A stretch of 64,000 nucleotides of DNA from Trametes villosa (GCA_002964805.2 PUDQ02000010.1:2046001-2110000), one strand, 5' to 3'; positions 1-12,790 are shown, counted from the stretch's first letter. Numbers and translations are program-made. Notes: generated by a model from the sequence alone, not told the origin.

Positions 1-515
1 CGTTGTGGTTTGAGCGAGGGGTTCCTGACCACAATTGCCGCGCAAAAGTATTGAGTGCAATTTGAATATCGTGATGAGCGTGGAGTCTGCGATTATAGTG
101 CGTTCGTGAGAGGCCGAGTGAAAGAGTTACAGGAAACAATATCTGGAAGTCTGCGATTGTCTGAGAGGGGGGGCGATACATAAGAGAGCTGACGCCAGAG
201 AAGCGCTGTCGTTCCCATGTCAGCCGCAGTAGACACCTTCAACCTTGTCCAACCGGACTTGACCACACGCACAGAAGAACATTAGATAACAGCGTATACC
301 GGGCACGTTGAAGTATGTACAATCCTCGGCACCATGGCGATTTTGAGAGACAGCACGTTCGGACCGAGCCAACACGTTCCACCAACACCGCCCGAATGGA
401 AGCGCGAATGGGAAACCGAGGCGCTGCGCACAGACCTTTTCCGAAAAACCCACTAACCCACTTTCCACCACGCAGCCCACCGCCCGGCTAACACGACCCT
501 CAACGTCCACCACGC
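1..515. other. Intergenic, nothing recognised
   Basis: No credible coding sequence, RNA gene or repeat is seen here. It lies downstream of the PEX11-family gene, which is on the minus strand, and probably holds its 3' untranslated region and terminator. Confidence 0.5.
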
Positions 516-2517
516 TCACATATCGCCCAGCGACGGCTCCTCCACCAGATCCTTCAGCGGGTCCTCGAAGTGCGGCGCCAGCTTCGTCTCCGTCGGCTCC
601 ACGGGGGGCATGTCCGCCAGGCTCGGCGCGGGCTTGAGCGCGGTCGCCTCCCAGCCGTTCCGCCAGGACGCGATGCCCGCAACGAGCCCGCAGACGTCCA
701 GCCACACCTGTCGCAGGGAAGACGCGTGTGAGTATGTTGTGCGCAGCAGAAGGTGTATATGGGTTGCGCCGACGGCCGCCGCGCCACTCCTAGTCAACTG
801 TCACCGTGCGGCGATAGTAACTAGGAGGGAGACGGCTGGCCGACGAACGCGCGGGCTGTGGGGGAGGGAATAGTGAGGCACACTTACCTCGTTCTCGAAG
901 ATGCCCTTCTCCGTGGACCTGCAGAATATCTCGTCAATATCTGGATTCGCGTGGGCGGGATGCTATAGCAGACGGCCAGAAAGGAGGGCCCCGATAGTCT
1001 GGCCTCACAGACTAACATTCACGTCACAGTACAGTGCGGCATATGTGCTGTTTTGCCGGATAATCACTCGACAGTCGACGCGTTCCATAGAGGGAACACT
1101 CGGAATAGCGACACCCAGTATGGGAAACCGAAGGGAAGGGCCGTCACATGGGAGCAGCCAGTACAGCCTCAAGAAGGATATCCATGCTGCCATGGGCGAG
1201 CTAGCACATCGGCGTTCCAAGGAGAAAACACGGAAGTGACGCTTCCACCGCAGAAGCTATGCACTGCCCGGTGACAGGGGAAGCGTGTTCTATGGATAGC
1301 CCAGCTACTGGACGCTTCCATTCAATGAACGGGCGCCCCGAGAGGCCTTCGAAAGACATCCCCAGCCCAGCTGACATCGGGATGCCGCGGTAGCCGCACC
1401 GTCGCACGAGCTCCAGGCACGGCCTTCCGCGAACTCTCGCTAGTAGAGAAATAGAATTATCGATGACCGCGCGTACGCACCAGTGAATGGTCTGCGGCAG
1501 ATAGGCCAAGTTCGCGACGAGCTCGCTCGTGAGCGCCTTCTTCCGCTGCCGCACGTCTTCCTTCTCCGCGGCAGACGCGCCGGTCTGCGGAGCGGGCCGT
1601 CAGCACGGGTTCACGGGCTCACGCGGCAGGTGCGTAGCGCAGGGGGAAGGTGGAGGGGCGTCAGCGTACCTTCGTCTTCGCGAGCGCGCGCTCCCGCGCC
1701 CGGAGCAGCTTCCCGTCCTCGCGCAGGTGCGCGAGCTGGAGCACGACGTACGCCGCCCAGAAGCGCGTCGACCACATGCCGAGCGTGCCGAGCGCGAGCG
1801 GGATGTGCGTGCTGCTCGGGCGCGTGCGGATGAAGGGCACAAATGCCGTGAGGGACGGAAGTGCAATCCTGTCCGGGATGAGGGAGTGGGAGAGCAGGTA
1901 GTAGAGGTGCTCGAGCGGGTAGTAGCCGAGCATGGACCAGCCCTGGAGGCGCTCGATCGTGCGCAGCTTGCGCGTCGGCGAGGGGTTGCGCTCCATCGCG
2001 ATCATCCACTGGAAGATGGGGAGGAGACCTGGTAGGAGGCCGCACATGGTGCGCGTCAGAAGGAGATGAGGATTAGGGGCGGCTGTGTCTTACCCCAGAG
2101 TCTGAAGAGCATTCTGGCGTCGCTAATGATGCCACCGAATTTCCCCAGCCTGTCGGCGGTAGGGCTAATAGGGGCCTTACGCAGACCGGCCCCGTGCTGC
2201 ATGCGGGCGCGCCATTGCAGGAAAGGCACCAAGAGTTTGGCAGTGTATTGGATGAGCTGCATACGAGCGCGTTCAGTTCCTCATCTGCAAAAGTGCGAGG
2301 ACGCGCCATGACAGACCATGAACAGTTTGCTAATCCACATAAAACATTCAGCACACAGTACAGCAGTCGAATAGGAGTAACTCAACTCGCTGCCGCTCCA
2401 GGAGCTCAGGAACCGGACAAGATGGTCCAGCGTTTCCGACGACGGGAGGAACGCGAACGCACCCAGCGTCAGGTCCTCCAGACGGGCGAGGGTGAGCGGC
2501 TTCGACTGCGCAGACAT
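516..2517 (-). CDS. PEX11: PEX11-family peroxisomal membrane protein
   Basis: Members of this family remodel and divide peroxisomes from the peroxisomal membrane. The model has seven exons (2517-2387, 2329-2317, 2256-2094, 2028-1670, 1584-1481, 918-888, 707-516) and codes for 330 residues. Family features are an opening with SETLDHLVRFLS, a central LRKAPIS and GGIISDAR segment followed by a tryptophan-rich stretch, RLQGWSMLGYYPLEHLYYL, and a hydrophobic C-terminal GLVAGIASW segment. Exon 2 is only 13 nt; it supplies KLFM and restores SWSGSDKLFMLIQY, as expected for the family. Intron 5 is 562 nt, much longer than the rest. The start is the first in-frame ATG. I am sure of the family and less sure which fungal PEX11 subtype it is. 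Confidence 0.88.
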
Positions 2518-3410
2518 GCTTCACGCTCGTATGTACGCGGTCGTAGTTGTGCGGTTGACAGACGCGGGCCCGCGGTCGTAAACGATGTCAAGCTGGCCAG
2601 GCGAAATCCGACGCCACCCCCACCGGCAACCAGCCCGCCCGGCGCGTCGGCCGGGTCCGTGCGGGCCTGCGAACGCGTTACGTCAGCTTTGCCCGCTATA
2701 AAACTTCCCTTCTGCGCGTCTGTGTTCCTTACGAACAAATCCCTGAGGACACAAAAGTTCGGGCTTGGGGTTGCTCTCCGTCTCCTTGTCCGCGTTCCAG
2801 TCCACTAGAGCGACTCTACGGTGTTCTCTGCACTTGCGACTTCTCCGCTTTGACTGGGGCTCTGCTGTCGAGGAGGTGCCGCTTCGGCTGGCGCTCATGA
2901 TGCGACGGGGGAGAACTGGAAGGAGATTTTGTGGTGTGGGGGGCATCGGACATCCCTCCTGTTGCAATAAAATTCTTTGCTCCTACGCTCTGTCGTGAAT
3001 GCTCGATATTGGATGAAGGAATACGCCAAGCAAGTACGATATCAACGCTAGGTAGGCCTCCGATCTCGAAGATCACGCCTGCAGCACGGTACTGTTTGGA
3101 GAAAAGCCACCTGAAAGTGGTCTGGGGGATAACCCCTTTCATGGTGTGTCTGACAGTGAGCGTCGCCGCTCCCGGGTATGGAGAAACGACATCCGCATGG
3201 TCGCCCTTCTGGACGGAACTACGAGAATATTGTGTGCCTGGGTACTCATCCATATTCACGAGTGAGCAGGTCGACGTTGCGACGATAGCAAGATCGTACG
3301 GTTGACGATGCTGTTGGTCGTGTTCATCTGACTCATCCATGCTCTGTGTGTATTCCTCTAGAGGAGGCGCCCTCCATAAATCAATGTACATCGTCAACCC
3401 CCCGAAGCTA
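2518..3410. other. Intergenic between PEX11 and ATG15
   Basis: This holds the PEX11 upstream region and the ATG15 3' flank. A CRE-like TTACGTCA (2678-2685) and a plus-strand TATAAA (2697-2702) lie close together, but I see no convincing gene downstream on the plus strand. Open frames here are short and lack a good ATG. Confidence 0.5.
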
Positions 3411-4978
3411 TTATTTCGCAGGCGGATAGTCCCCAAAGTCCCAACTATAACACTCCTACACACAGTATGAGCACCTTTCCATCCACAGCATCACAAACCA
3501 AGATCATGCACTCACCACACAATCCTCCTCTGGCTTCGCCTCCGGGACCTCCAACCCCACCTCCACGCTCGGCGGCCACGGGTTCGCGAGCAGCTTCTCG
3601 ATCACGTTCACGATCGTGTGCGTGCGGATGTCCACGGCCCACGAGAGGTTCGACACGGTGTCGAACACGATCGACTTGCCGAGGTGGCACTTGCTCTCCA
3701 TGGCGTAGCCGCCCAGAGCGCAGGAGGAGAGCACGCCGTTGCAGGTGCCCATCGCGATCGGGTCTGCGGTGTGGTATAGATGTGTGACGTGCTGCAGTTC
3801 GGGCTGTACGAGGTGTTTAGTCGGGGCTGAGGCGAGGTAGGCGCGAATGGCGTACCGGGGAGGGTAGGTGGAGGCGGCCTGCTGCCATCTTCTCCCCGGG
3901 GGATTCGATGGCCACGGTGGGCGAGCCAAAGGTAACGCCGAGGAGGGAGGCCAGGGCGCCCCCCAGTGAGTGTCCAGTTAACCAAATGTTCGAGTTCGGG
4001 TATAGATAGGTGAGATTGTTGTACAGATTCTGTCCCCAGCAGTCAGTATCACCCACAACTCGACTCGACTATGAGAAGTACACACAGTTCCTACGGGATA
4101 AAACAAACTATCCTCTATTAACGCCTCTTCCAGGCAGCTCTGGTCGCACTTCCACCCGCCGCGGTAGCAGCCGCAGACGGTCGTCCACGTCCAGTCGACG
4201 CGCGCGCAGCAGCAGCTGAAGAGCAGGTTATCGTTGAACTTGTCCTTCTTGGTCGTCGGGCCGCCGCCGCCGATGAAGGAGGCGGACGTGCCCTTGATGG
4301 ACAATACGACAGTGGAGTTGTCAGGCGTCGCGAAGACGTGCCCGCGGAAGCCGTCATCGTCGGGCTCCCAACCGACGGGATAGCTCTGGGAAGCGACGAT
4401 CATTGTCAGAGACCAAATATACAGCTTGTATTCAAGCGCGTGCAGGATTTGTACGCTACGAGAGCATCCCGCTGCCGCCGCGCGCAGTGCAGGCTCCAGA
4501 ACAGAGAGAAACAAGCACTTACCACATTCCACTGTCCACCCAACTCATACCAGCCAGTCTCATTTGGCTCCAGATACGCGTTATTCGTCATCTTCGCCAG
4601 AAGGAGCAGCGTTTCTCGCGACGTCACATCCGGCCCGTCCACCTCATCCTCGTCCCAGGCTATCGATTCGCTCTCCTGGAAGCGCATCGAGCGCACCCGC
4701 GCGCGCTGGAACGCATCCTGCGAGTGCGGTCTGTGCGTCTTCACTCTCCGCCTTTGTAAGGCGTAAGTCGCGGGCTCTCCTACGAGAGCGTTGTATGCGT
4801 CTAGCTCGGGCTTGCGGACGTCGCGGAAGAGCACGCGCGCATCGGAGGAGACGGCGTGCGCGTGCCGCAGCTCAAAGTGCAGGGGCGCAGGCCCAGTGGT
4901 CGTGGCCGTGGGCTCGGGGTCATGAAGGAGGGCAGCGAGGTAGGATGCAAGGAAGCTCGTCACGGTCGAGAACAGCAT
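3411..4978 (-). CDS. ATG15: Autophagic vacuolar lipase Atg15
   Basis: Atg15 is a class 3 (alpha/beta hydrolase) lipase that breaks down the membranes of autophagic bodies inside the vacuole. The model has five exons (4978-4523, 4385-4095, 4029-3856, 3803-3516, 3455-3411), all introns in phase 0, giving 417 residues. A short hydrophobic N terminus ([14 protein letters not shown]) fits the signal anchor of the family. [52 protein letters not shown], the lipase motif GHSLGG (nucleophile near Ser270), ESPGEKMAA and [14 protein letters not shown] all follow in family order. The last exon is only 45 nt and supplies the conserved C-terminal [10 protein letters not shown]. It reads as complete and functional. 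Confidence 0.95.
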
Positions 4979-5228
4979 GGAGGAAGCTGAGCATGCCGAG
5001 TGAGAGTCAGAGATAGAGGTGTGCCGTGCGGAGGCGGGTGGCTGAACAAAGCAGCGGCAGACGTCACTCCTTCCGGCGCTCTCTCGCATTCAGGCGGTAC
5101 CGGTCGGTCCGAGTGTTTCGGAATGGCCGTTTCGCGCTGCTCTGCTCTGCTCCTTGGGATATTCCCCTAGGAACGATATTATCCAGGTAGATAAAGTAAG
5201 TACTGCCCACTTGAAGACCCTAAGCTAT
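4979..5228. promoter_or_regulatory. ATG15 upstream region
   Basis: These 250 bases separate the ATG15 start codon from the stop codon of the ABC transporter, both on the minus strand. They must contain the ATG15 promoter and 5' leader. No clear TATA box is seen. Confidence 0.4.
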
Positions 5229-8200
5229 TTAACTCTCTGACGCAGCCTGGTAAACCCTCCTGTCCGTACTTGCCCGGCACATCTCCCTGAAGATGCTGCC
5301 GGGCTTTTTGACGAGAACGCTGGGCGTGTCGAACTCCAGTACCTCCCCGGCGCCGAGCACCATGATCCGATCGTAGTCCAGCACAGTCCTCAGGCGGTGG
5401 GCGATGGTGATGACTATCGCGCCAGCGAACTCTTCCCGTATCGTACGTTGTATCTGCCCAGCCATATGTTATACCACGCTGTTGCAAGGAGCGACTTACG
5501 CTGAAACGTACCTGGTCGTCGAGGTCGGTGTCAATCTGCGAGGTCGCCTCATCGAGAATCACGACGTTGCTGCGTCGCAGGATGGCGCGGGCCATCGCGA
5601 CGAGCTGCCGTTCGCCTGCGCTGAGCGAGCCTGTCTGGCTGATCGGCATGTCGAGGGAGATGTTGGAAGGTAACTCGTTGGAGCGTTGCATAGAACCCTT
5701 GAGGATCGTCGTGAGGTGACATCGCTCGAGGACGTCCCAACACTCCTGGTCCGAGTGCTCGTCGAATGGGTCTAGGTTACTCCTGAGAGTGCCAGAAAAC
5801 AGGGAGACGTCTTGGCTGATGATCGTCTGGATGTACCGTGAGTTAAAATACCTTCACGGGAATGATAGGGACGTACGATCCGACTCCGGAGGTCCTCAAG
5901 ACCGATAGTTGTAATGTCTATGCCATCAATGCTGCATAAAATGGTTGAGTTTCGGTAACATCACCTAACGATACTGTTTCACCCACAGGATATGGCCTTC
6001 GACTGGCTCTACTATTCGCAGGAGCGACATCGCAAGCGTCGACTTCCCCGAACCGGTTCGGCCGACCTAAAAGAGAGGTACGTTCACATTTCCGTAGCAT
6101 TGACCACGGGCACAAATTGCAACTCACAACCGCGACCTTTTCCGTAGGCTTCACGTGGAACGACAGGCCCTTGAGAACAGCGGGGAGATGGGGCGCATAC
6201 TTCACGACGAGGTCTTGTACCACAAGATCGCCATTACTTGTCGGCCAAGCTGCGGGTGGTCGCTTCTCGTGCACTACCGCGGGTGCTTCTTGTGGCACTT
6301 CGAGGTACTCTACGATACGCTCGACCGAGTTGAAGTCAAGTTCGACTTGCGCGAGGACCCTGACAGGTGTAACGCGGGGTAAGTACAATGTCTGGGGGGA
6401 CGTCGGTGGAGCACGTACCTGACTAATTGCCTTGACGCCTCCGCGAAAATTCCTGCTTGCACGATGACTAGCGCGGCGTAGCCGGAGGACACGGAAGTCC
6501 AGAGCGCAAACAGTGTCGTCAAGAATACAACCACGGAGCCCAGACCTGTTGGACATGCAAGTCAGTATCACCTCTGACATCAAGCGAAAACTGCAAAACG
6601 AACAGTCGTATCGCCAATTGAGCCAGCCGGCGATCAGCCACTATCAAGCAGATGTTAGTTCGGTCATCTACACCCCAACCAGGGGCAACACTCACGTAGA
6701 CATGGTCAAACGTCTGGAACTTGTCCACACGCGTGTAGAACCGATCCTGGTACCTCTCCTCCATCCCAAACGCACGCACATGCGGCAGCCCCCTCAACAG
6801 CTCGTCGAACCCCGCAAACGCCGGCGACAGCGACACGCTCTCCAGCCTGCGCAAGTCCCGCGACGCGCGCACGTACGACGGCGCGAGGCGCACGTACAGC
6901 CACGCGATGAATAGCGCGAAAGGCGCGAACGAGGGCACGACGGAGATGATCACCGCGAACGAGATCGCGAAGTTGAGCGTGCCCGAGAGCGCGGCGCGCC
7001 CGGACGCGTGGAGGGCGTGGTCGACGGTGTTGATGTCCGCCGTGAAGCGGTTGAGGATGCGCCCGATGGGCGTGACGTCGAAAAAGCGCGCGGGCGCGCG
7101 GGAGAGCCGCTGCAGCATGAGAACGAAGAGCGAGCGCGAGGCCTGCAGGCTGGCGTAGTACCCGAGCGAGATGTAGGCGAGCACGGAGAGCGCGCCGGCG
7201 ATGGAGATGTAGAGGTAGATCATGAGCCAGGGCTTGACGTTGTCGTCCGGCGGTGGGAGGCTTTCGAAGATGCTTCGCGTGCGAACGTTGGATGGTACCG
7301 CAGACTCATGGCGCTCGTACGCTTCTCCCCATCGCGCGAGGAAGAACTACAACGCGATCAGCTTGCGCTACTTTCCCTCCAGTCTGCATCGCACTAACCT
7401 GGAAGCCGACATTGATGCATCGAATCAGAACCATGAGCGCGAATGTGAGAATCCAAGACACAATGCCGGCAGCACGGATGTAAGTCCAGTATGTGCGCAG
7501 AGACACTCGGCCTTCAGCACGGCTCTCCTCGTCGATCAACTTCCCACTGCTGATATCCTGCGATTTTGCGTCCACTTTTGGTGCGGCAGCGCTGAGGTCG
7601 GCTTCGTTGTCGACGTGTGTGTCGGAAGAGGTCTCGGTGTTGTCCTCCTCCACGGTGTCCTCAGCTTCGACCAGCCTCTCCAGCTCGCCATGCTCGCGCA
7701 GTTCAGAGGCCGACCCTTGGCGGATGATCGAGCCCGAGGATAGTTCCACAAGGTAAGCAGCGATAGGGAGGCAGAGCGTGATGTGGTGCGTAACAAGAAT
7801 GACAGTCCGGTCGCGCGCAAGTTCTCCCATGAGTGCCTTGTTGACGATGTGCTGAGCGGTGTGAAGGTCAACCGCCGCAAGCCTACACGGGATGAGCAGA
7901 GCAGACATGGCTGATGTAAGCCGACTTACGGGTCATCCAGCAGAATGCACTGGACTGCAGGTGAGTCCCCGAGCGACAGTATAAACAATAACACTGACCT
8001 TGGCAGGCGAGTAAAGCGCGCGGGCGAGGGCTATACGCGCCCGCTGCCCTCCCGAGAGCGTGATACCCTTCTCCCCAATCTCTACAGAACCTCCCTTGAG
8101 CAAGCCGTCGATCCACCATTGACGATCTGTAGCTCACCCGTCATGTCCCCGGCGGCGAAGATCTCGAAGTCCTTTTCGAGAGCACATGCGTCCACTACCG

Positions 8201-11146
8201 CGCGGTAGCGCTGTTCGTTATAGCCATACCCCGCGCCGAACACAATGTTGTCGCGTATCGTGGCGTGCTCGAGCCCTTTGCTCAACGTCAGCAGCGGTCG
8301 CCGAGCCAGCACGTTCACGGAGCCCCTCACATGGATTTTGCGCGCAATACGCGACCTGGTGGCCTGCCTTGTTCAGAATGACCCGGCCGGACGTGCAGTG
8401 CATCTCTGAATCCGAATTGAACACCTTGTCTGATACGAAGTGAACGCAAGGCAAACGTACCTCCCAGTAGGGCGACAAGCAGCGCGCTCTTTCCCGAGCC
8501 GGTAGGTCCACTCACCACAGTTAGCTTACCCGGAGGAAAGCGGATGTCGAGCGGGCCTAGCGTAAATCGCGCAGGCGCCTCCTTTGGCGCAACGTCCCAC
8601 TCGAATGTCGCATTTTGAAACCCAATCTCCGTCTCGTTCGAGGAAGTCGGTTCGGCGGACCTCTTCAGCGACGACGCCCAGTCCGGCACCTCGGGCTCTG
8701 CGAGGAACTTTTCGATACGCTGCATACTGACGTACGCTATTCACCGCCGTCATCAGTCGTTGTACGCGCAAGAAAAGCTGCAAAACGGGTGCGTGACCTA
8801 CCGTGCAAGAGCGAGAAGATCTGGTCCGGAATCTCCGTCATCGGGCCCTGCAGATACGAGAAGAGCGCGATGGACGTGAAGGCCTTTGCGACCGTCAGGC
8901 GCTCTCCAGCGATGACCGTGTAGCACACGAACGTCCCGAGCGCGGTCGCGGACGGCATCCAGTTCCAAATGAAGTTGATGAACACGTCCACGATATTCTC
9001 TTTGACTTGCCAGCGCAGCTCCGTCTCGCGCGCATCGCGTACGCGCTCGCTCCAGCGGTATTCTATACCATAGAGTTATTAAGGACTGTTGGAGGTATGG
9101 AGAGGAGTGTGTGTGCGCACCCCAGCCGTAGAACTTGAGGAAGCGGATGTTCTGCCAGAGTTCGTTCACAACGTTCATCCTGCGGTCGCTTGCTTTCCAC
9201 ATTTGTCGCATCAACTAGACTCTCAACCAGGTCAGCGATTGGTGCGATGCCTCGCTAAGAGCAGGACTTACCCAGACGTCGTACTTGGCCAACGGGTAGT
9301 TGAGCACATATACGATCAGTACAATCACCACCGCTGTGAAGGCGCTCCAGCCCAGGACCCTAGATGCGGAATTGAATCCTTGCATATCCTCGACGCTTCC
9401 ACGGGTAGCACGTACCTGTACAGGAATATCATCGCTATGGTCAACCGCACTGGGGCCAGGAAGAACCCGGAGAATCTCCAGAAACGGTATGCCACTGAGT
9501 ACGCATCACCTCTAGCAGAATATTGCCTCAGTATATGCGCCTGAAAATGTATTCATATGTCAGGAAAACTCACTGCATGAGGTTGACGATCTTCCCCAAG
9601 TCCGCGCTGCCTTCCTCGTCGTCATCCTTCTTCGTCACCTGCGCGCCAATGTCGCGCCTCTTCAGCGCCCTGCCGTCCGCACCTCATCAGACACGGCCAT
9701 GACATCATAGCGGACAAATTCGACGCACTTGTAGTGCAGCGCGCAGAAGAGCTGCCCGCGCGTGCGCTCGTAGCACCGGCGTGTGAACCACAGCTTGTTG
9801 ATGTCGACTTGCGCGAATGACAGGTTGGCCAGGAACGCGACTACCGAGAAGAGGTACGCGGTGTTCTTCGCGCCTGGTGCGGGGTCAGAGAGTGCGGTGA
9901 GGATGCGTTGCAGAGCGTATGGCGGAATGAAGCCTGGCATGGAAGTTAGCGCAAGAGCCGAGCATAGGTGGTGCGAAAAGACGTACCAACAGTCGCGCTC
10001 CAAGTCTCGAGGAGAACGTCAAGTATAAGGTCGAGCGAACTTGCCGCGAGCAAGTATCGCAGGAGTGAGTGCGTAGGATGCCTGCATGGGCAGTTAGACT
10101 CGGCCAGCCGATGTAATGGAGCTGGAGAAGCGCGCACTCTGAGATATACTGCAGGTATTTTGTGAAGATATTCTTGTGCGTGAAGAATGGTGACAGCGAC
10201 CATACGTCCTCGTCGTTCACCGTGCGCGCGTTCGAAATCTTGAACAGCGGCTCGACGAACGAGAACGTGGACCAGCCCCAGAAGTCGGTGCTATCTTCCG
10301 GCATGGTATATGCGCTCGCAGACGGCTGTACGGAGTGATGAGTGAGCATTCCGCTTTCACGCAAAGGTATAGACGCACCTCCGAAAGCTTCCCAACGTTT
10401 TTCCCGGGCCATACCGCCTGGAGAGGGTATGTCCCGGCCAACCACACCAGTAGACTCAGCGCGCACAGTTGTAGCGCGTCAAGAGCGACCATGCCCCATC
10501 GCGCGCCTTCTGCGGCAGCGTAGTCTGCCCATAGGTCATAGAGCGCGGCCAGTCCACACACCGCGTAAAAGCACATTAGCAGATACGGCGGGGTCACTGG
10601 GGGCTTCACAAGCACTCGCACGAACGCGAAAGACTGAGATTCATCGCAAGGCGCATTAGTACACCCCGTACACACCCGCGCGGGTATATGCAGACGCACC
10701 CAAGCCAAGAAAGACACTCCGGCACGCAGACTGCCCGACCAGTCGCCCGTCTCCTCCTTGTACGCGAGCACCGCTAGCCAGACAATGCTTTCCGCGACCG
10801 CCCCAGCTACGAGTGCGCGCGCCTTCCACGGTGCGTGGCCGATTGGACATGGTGTAGGCTCCTCGAGATCCTCGAAGCCGATAAAGTTGCGGAACGGGCG
10901 GGAGAGGACTTCCGCGGCGCGCCGAATGGGCCTTGGGTATGGTATGCGCGCGAGCAAGTCGTAAGTCAGAACAAGTACCGCGACGCCCGCTGGCAGGATA
11001 GTAGTGAGGACGAGGCTGAGGTGCGGGATGTGCAGGATGTCATCGGGCCCAATGGTCGGCGCTTGCGCAGACACCACGGAGTCGATCACCGTCGGGGAGG
11101 CGAGCCCGGGGAGTCCGGGGAGGGCGAAGGCATGCTGGTGCGCCAT
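5229..11146 (-). CDS. ABCC (MRP/Yor1-type) full-size ABC transporter
   Basis: Full-length ABC exporters of this subfamily move conjugates and drugs across plasma or vacuolar membranes. I could join 24 exons in phase (first 11146-10700, last 5453-5229) into 1540 residues. An N-terminal multi-span region comes first, then membrane domain 1. Nucleotide-binding domain 1 follows, with Walker A GPTGSGKS (about 685-692), LSGGQ (about 780) and CILLDDP. After an acidic linker come membrane domain 2 ([29 protein letters not shown]) and nucleotide-binding domain 2, with GRTGSGKS (about 1318), LSAGE (about 1429) and [11 protein letters not shown]. As usual in ABCC proteins, the first site has Asp where the second has the catalytic Glu. 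A 20-nt exon (7949-7930) codes for Walker B of domain 1, and a 37-nt exon lies at 6640-6604. The substrate cannot be inferred. Confidence 0.93.
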
Positions 11147-11481
11147 CCTCGACGCGCGATGGATGTTCGGGGGCGCACGCCGGCGAGGACGTGGGGGGTG
11201 TTGGGAAAGGGCGCATCATGGAGTCGCGACGAAGAACGCGAGGTCGCACGGGTCCGCGAGGCGTCTCGCCGTCGTGCCCGTGCCGCATTGCCCTTGCCGC
11301 CATCAGCCTCGCCGCACACGTTTGGATGCTCGCGGCCCCTTCGAGCGTCCGTTGCCATTTCCATCCGTTCTTTCAGGGCGATCGCGATGCTGCTGCGTGC
11401 ACGAATATGTACTAGATACATAATGGAAGTCTATAGTCTATCTCGACGCAACCGCCCCGATCGTGGCGAGGCCGATGGGCC
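11147..11481. promoter_or_regulatory. ABCC transporter upstream region
   Basis: This stretch holds the promoter and leader of the ABC transporter on the minus strand. Long open frames on the plus strand run across its first exon, but they are antisense shadows caused by high GC. Confidence 0.35.
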
Positions 11482-12273
11482 CTATACAGCGGCGCCATCG
11501 TCTGTTCCGCCAGATACCCACAGCGCTGCCGCAATCAGCGCCGGTAGAACCTCGTCGGTCGGAGGAAGGCCCGCCGACGCGCTTCGGATGAGAAGCAGGG
11601 CATCCCTTTCGGACGTGGAGGGCACCCCTGACGTCAAGGATTCTGAGGGGGGATTGGGATATGCTGCAACGGCAGGCGTTGTGCTTTCGAGGCCCAATTG
11701 TTCCGGCCGTCTTCTATCGTCGAGCAGAAAAGTCGAGACGCTCTCCCTGGAGCATGCGTCTTGCCGGTCGAATTCCGTTGGGGACGATCCATGAGTGTTG
11801 CCGGCATTTGCGAGAGCTATAGATAGCATTGACGTCAAGATACGGTGTCGTACGTAGGAGTGAGATTGCGGGACATACCTCAGCAGACCGACGAGCCGAT
11901 CATTGAGGCACTGGCGACCCACAGTCGTGCTTACCTGCGGGGACTGGGTGCATAGTCACCGCTTCCCGTTCAGTGATGTAGGTACTGGATAACACGATAG
12001 GCGTAAGTAAATACTATGCATGCATGGGCACAACGAACACTTACTGGTGTCTGCAAAGGCAAGAGGGATATCGGCTTACAGTGCGTGGAGAGTCGAGTCG
12101 AATAGTGTTTGCTTTCAGATCTCAGAGCCTGTGCGCGAGGACGTACACTTGACGTCAAAGTCTTGAAGGAAACGCCAGCATGCGGCGATGGCGTCATGTA
12201 CCATTTGGTCCATCGATTTGACAATTGCAGCTATGACGGTCGACACACCAGCGTTTTCGTACGGTTGTATCAT
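11482..12273 (-). CDS. Possible small hypothetical gene
   Basis: Two minus-strand blocks look exon-like. One starts with an ATG at 12273 and runs through MDQMVHDAIAACWRFLQDF with a possible donor near 12151. The other (about 11930-11482) is open for over 120 codons and ends at 11482. Donor- and acceptor-like sites lie between them, but I could not join them with confidence in one phase, and I recognise no domain. It may be a degenerate gene or chance open sequence next to repeats. Confidence 0.22.
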
Positions 12274-12554
12274 ACCAGGTGACTTCGCCGAAAATAACAC
12301 TCCTGGTCAAGGACGAACGGCTGCTCGTGGGGTATTCACGCAACCTCGCGTGTTGGTGTGGGTCTTTGCAAGGCCTCGAAGGCCGCCTCAGTCTGTGTCG
12401 TGCCGAGGAATCAGGCACAGGGGCTCGTTTGACCCGAGCATCTCGCTCACCGTCCGCTTTTGCGGGGGAGGGTTTGGGGGGAGTGTATGCGCGAAGGTAG
12501 CCAGGCGTGAAGGACGTGGGCACAACTGAGCGAGCTGGTAGGCGCCGTCGCGGT

Positions 12555-12790
12555 TACGAGCGTGAACGGAGTAGACGCCTCCGACCCGTACAGCGAAGGC
12601 GAGACCAAGGACGACCGTATGCGTGGGGTTGTCAGCGAGCGCATTGATGAACGCGCTATGCCCGTTAGACCACCGGCGGGTGAAGTCGTATTCGCGATGG
12701 GCCTGGATTGTCCACCTGTGCTCAGTACGGGACCCACGCTTCCACTTCCACTAGACCAGTTCCGCTCACACCATCTTGGTATATACTCGA
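12555..12790 (+). repeat. Dispersed repeat copy 1
   Basis: This stretch resembles 15305-15551 on the opposite strand. The best-matching part includes CGCGCTATGCCC followed by alternating blocks of similarity over roughly 200 bases, ending in a block around CCAGTTCC. The similarity is clear by eye but diverged. No coding capacity is evident. It may be an old SINE or the remnant of another element. Confidence 0.55.

Noticed and set aside
6605..6695. Reading through, or using two tiny introns, near the end of membrane domain 2 of the ABC transporter
   Set aside because: Introns of 55 and 58 nt around a 37-nt exon give [18 protein letters not shown] in phase, while the alternatives need introns of 13-26 nt.
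9541..9573. A 33-nt intron in the ABC transporter
   Set aside because: The joined frame runs into a stop. A downstream acceptor gives a 62-nt intron and the expected [15 protein letters not shown] reading.
10835..11794. Plus-strand frame of about 320 codons
   Set aside because: It overlaps the first exon of the ABC transporter in antisense and has no recognisable features or start context.
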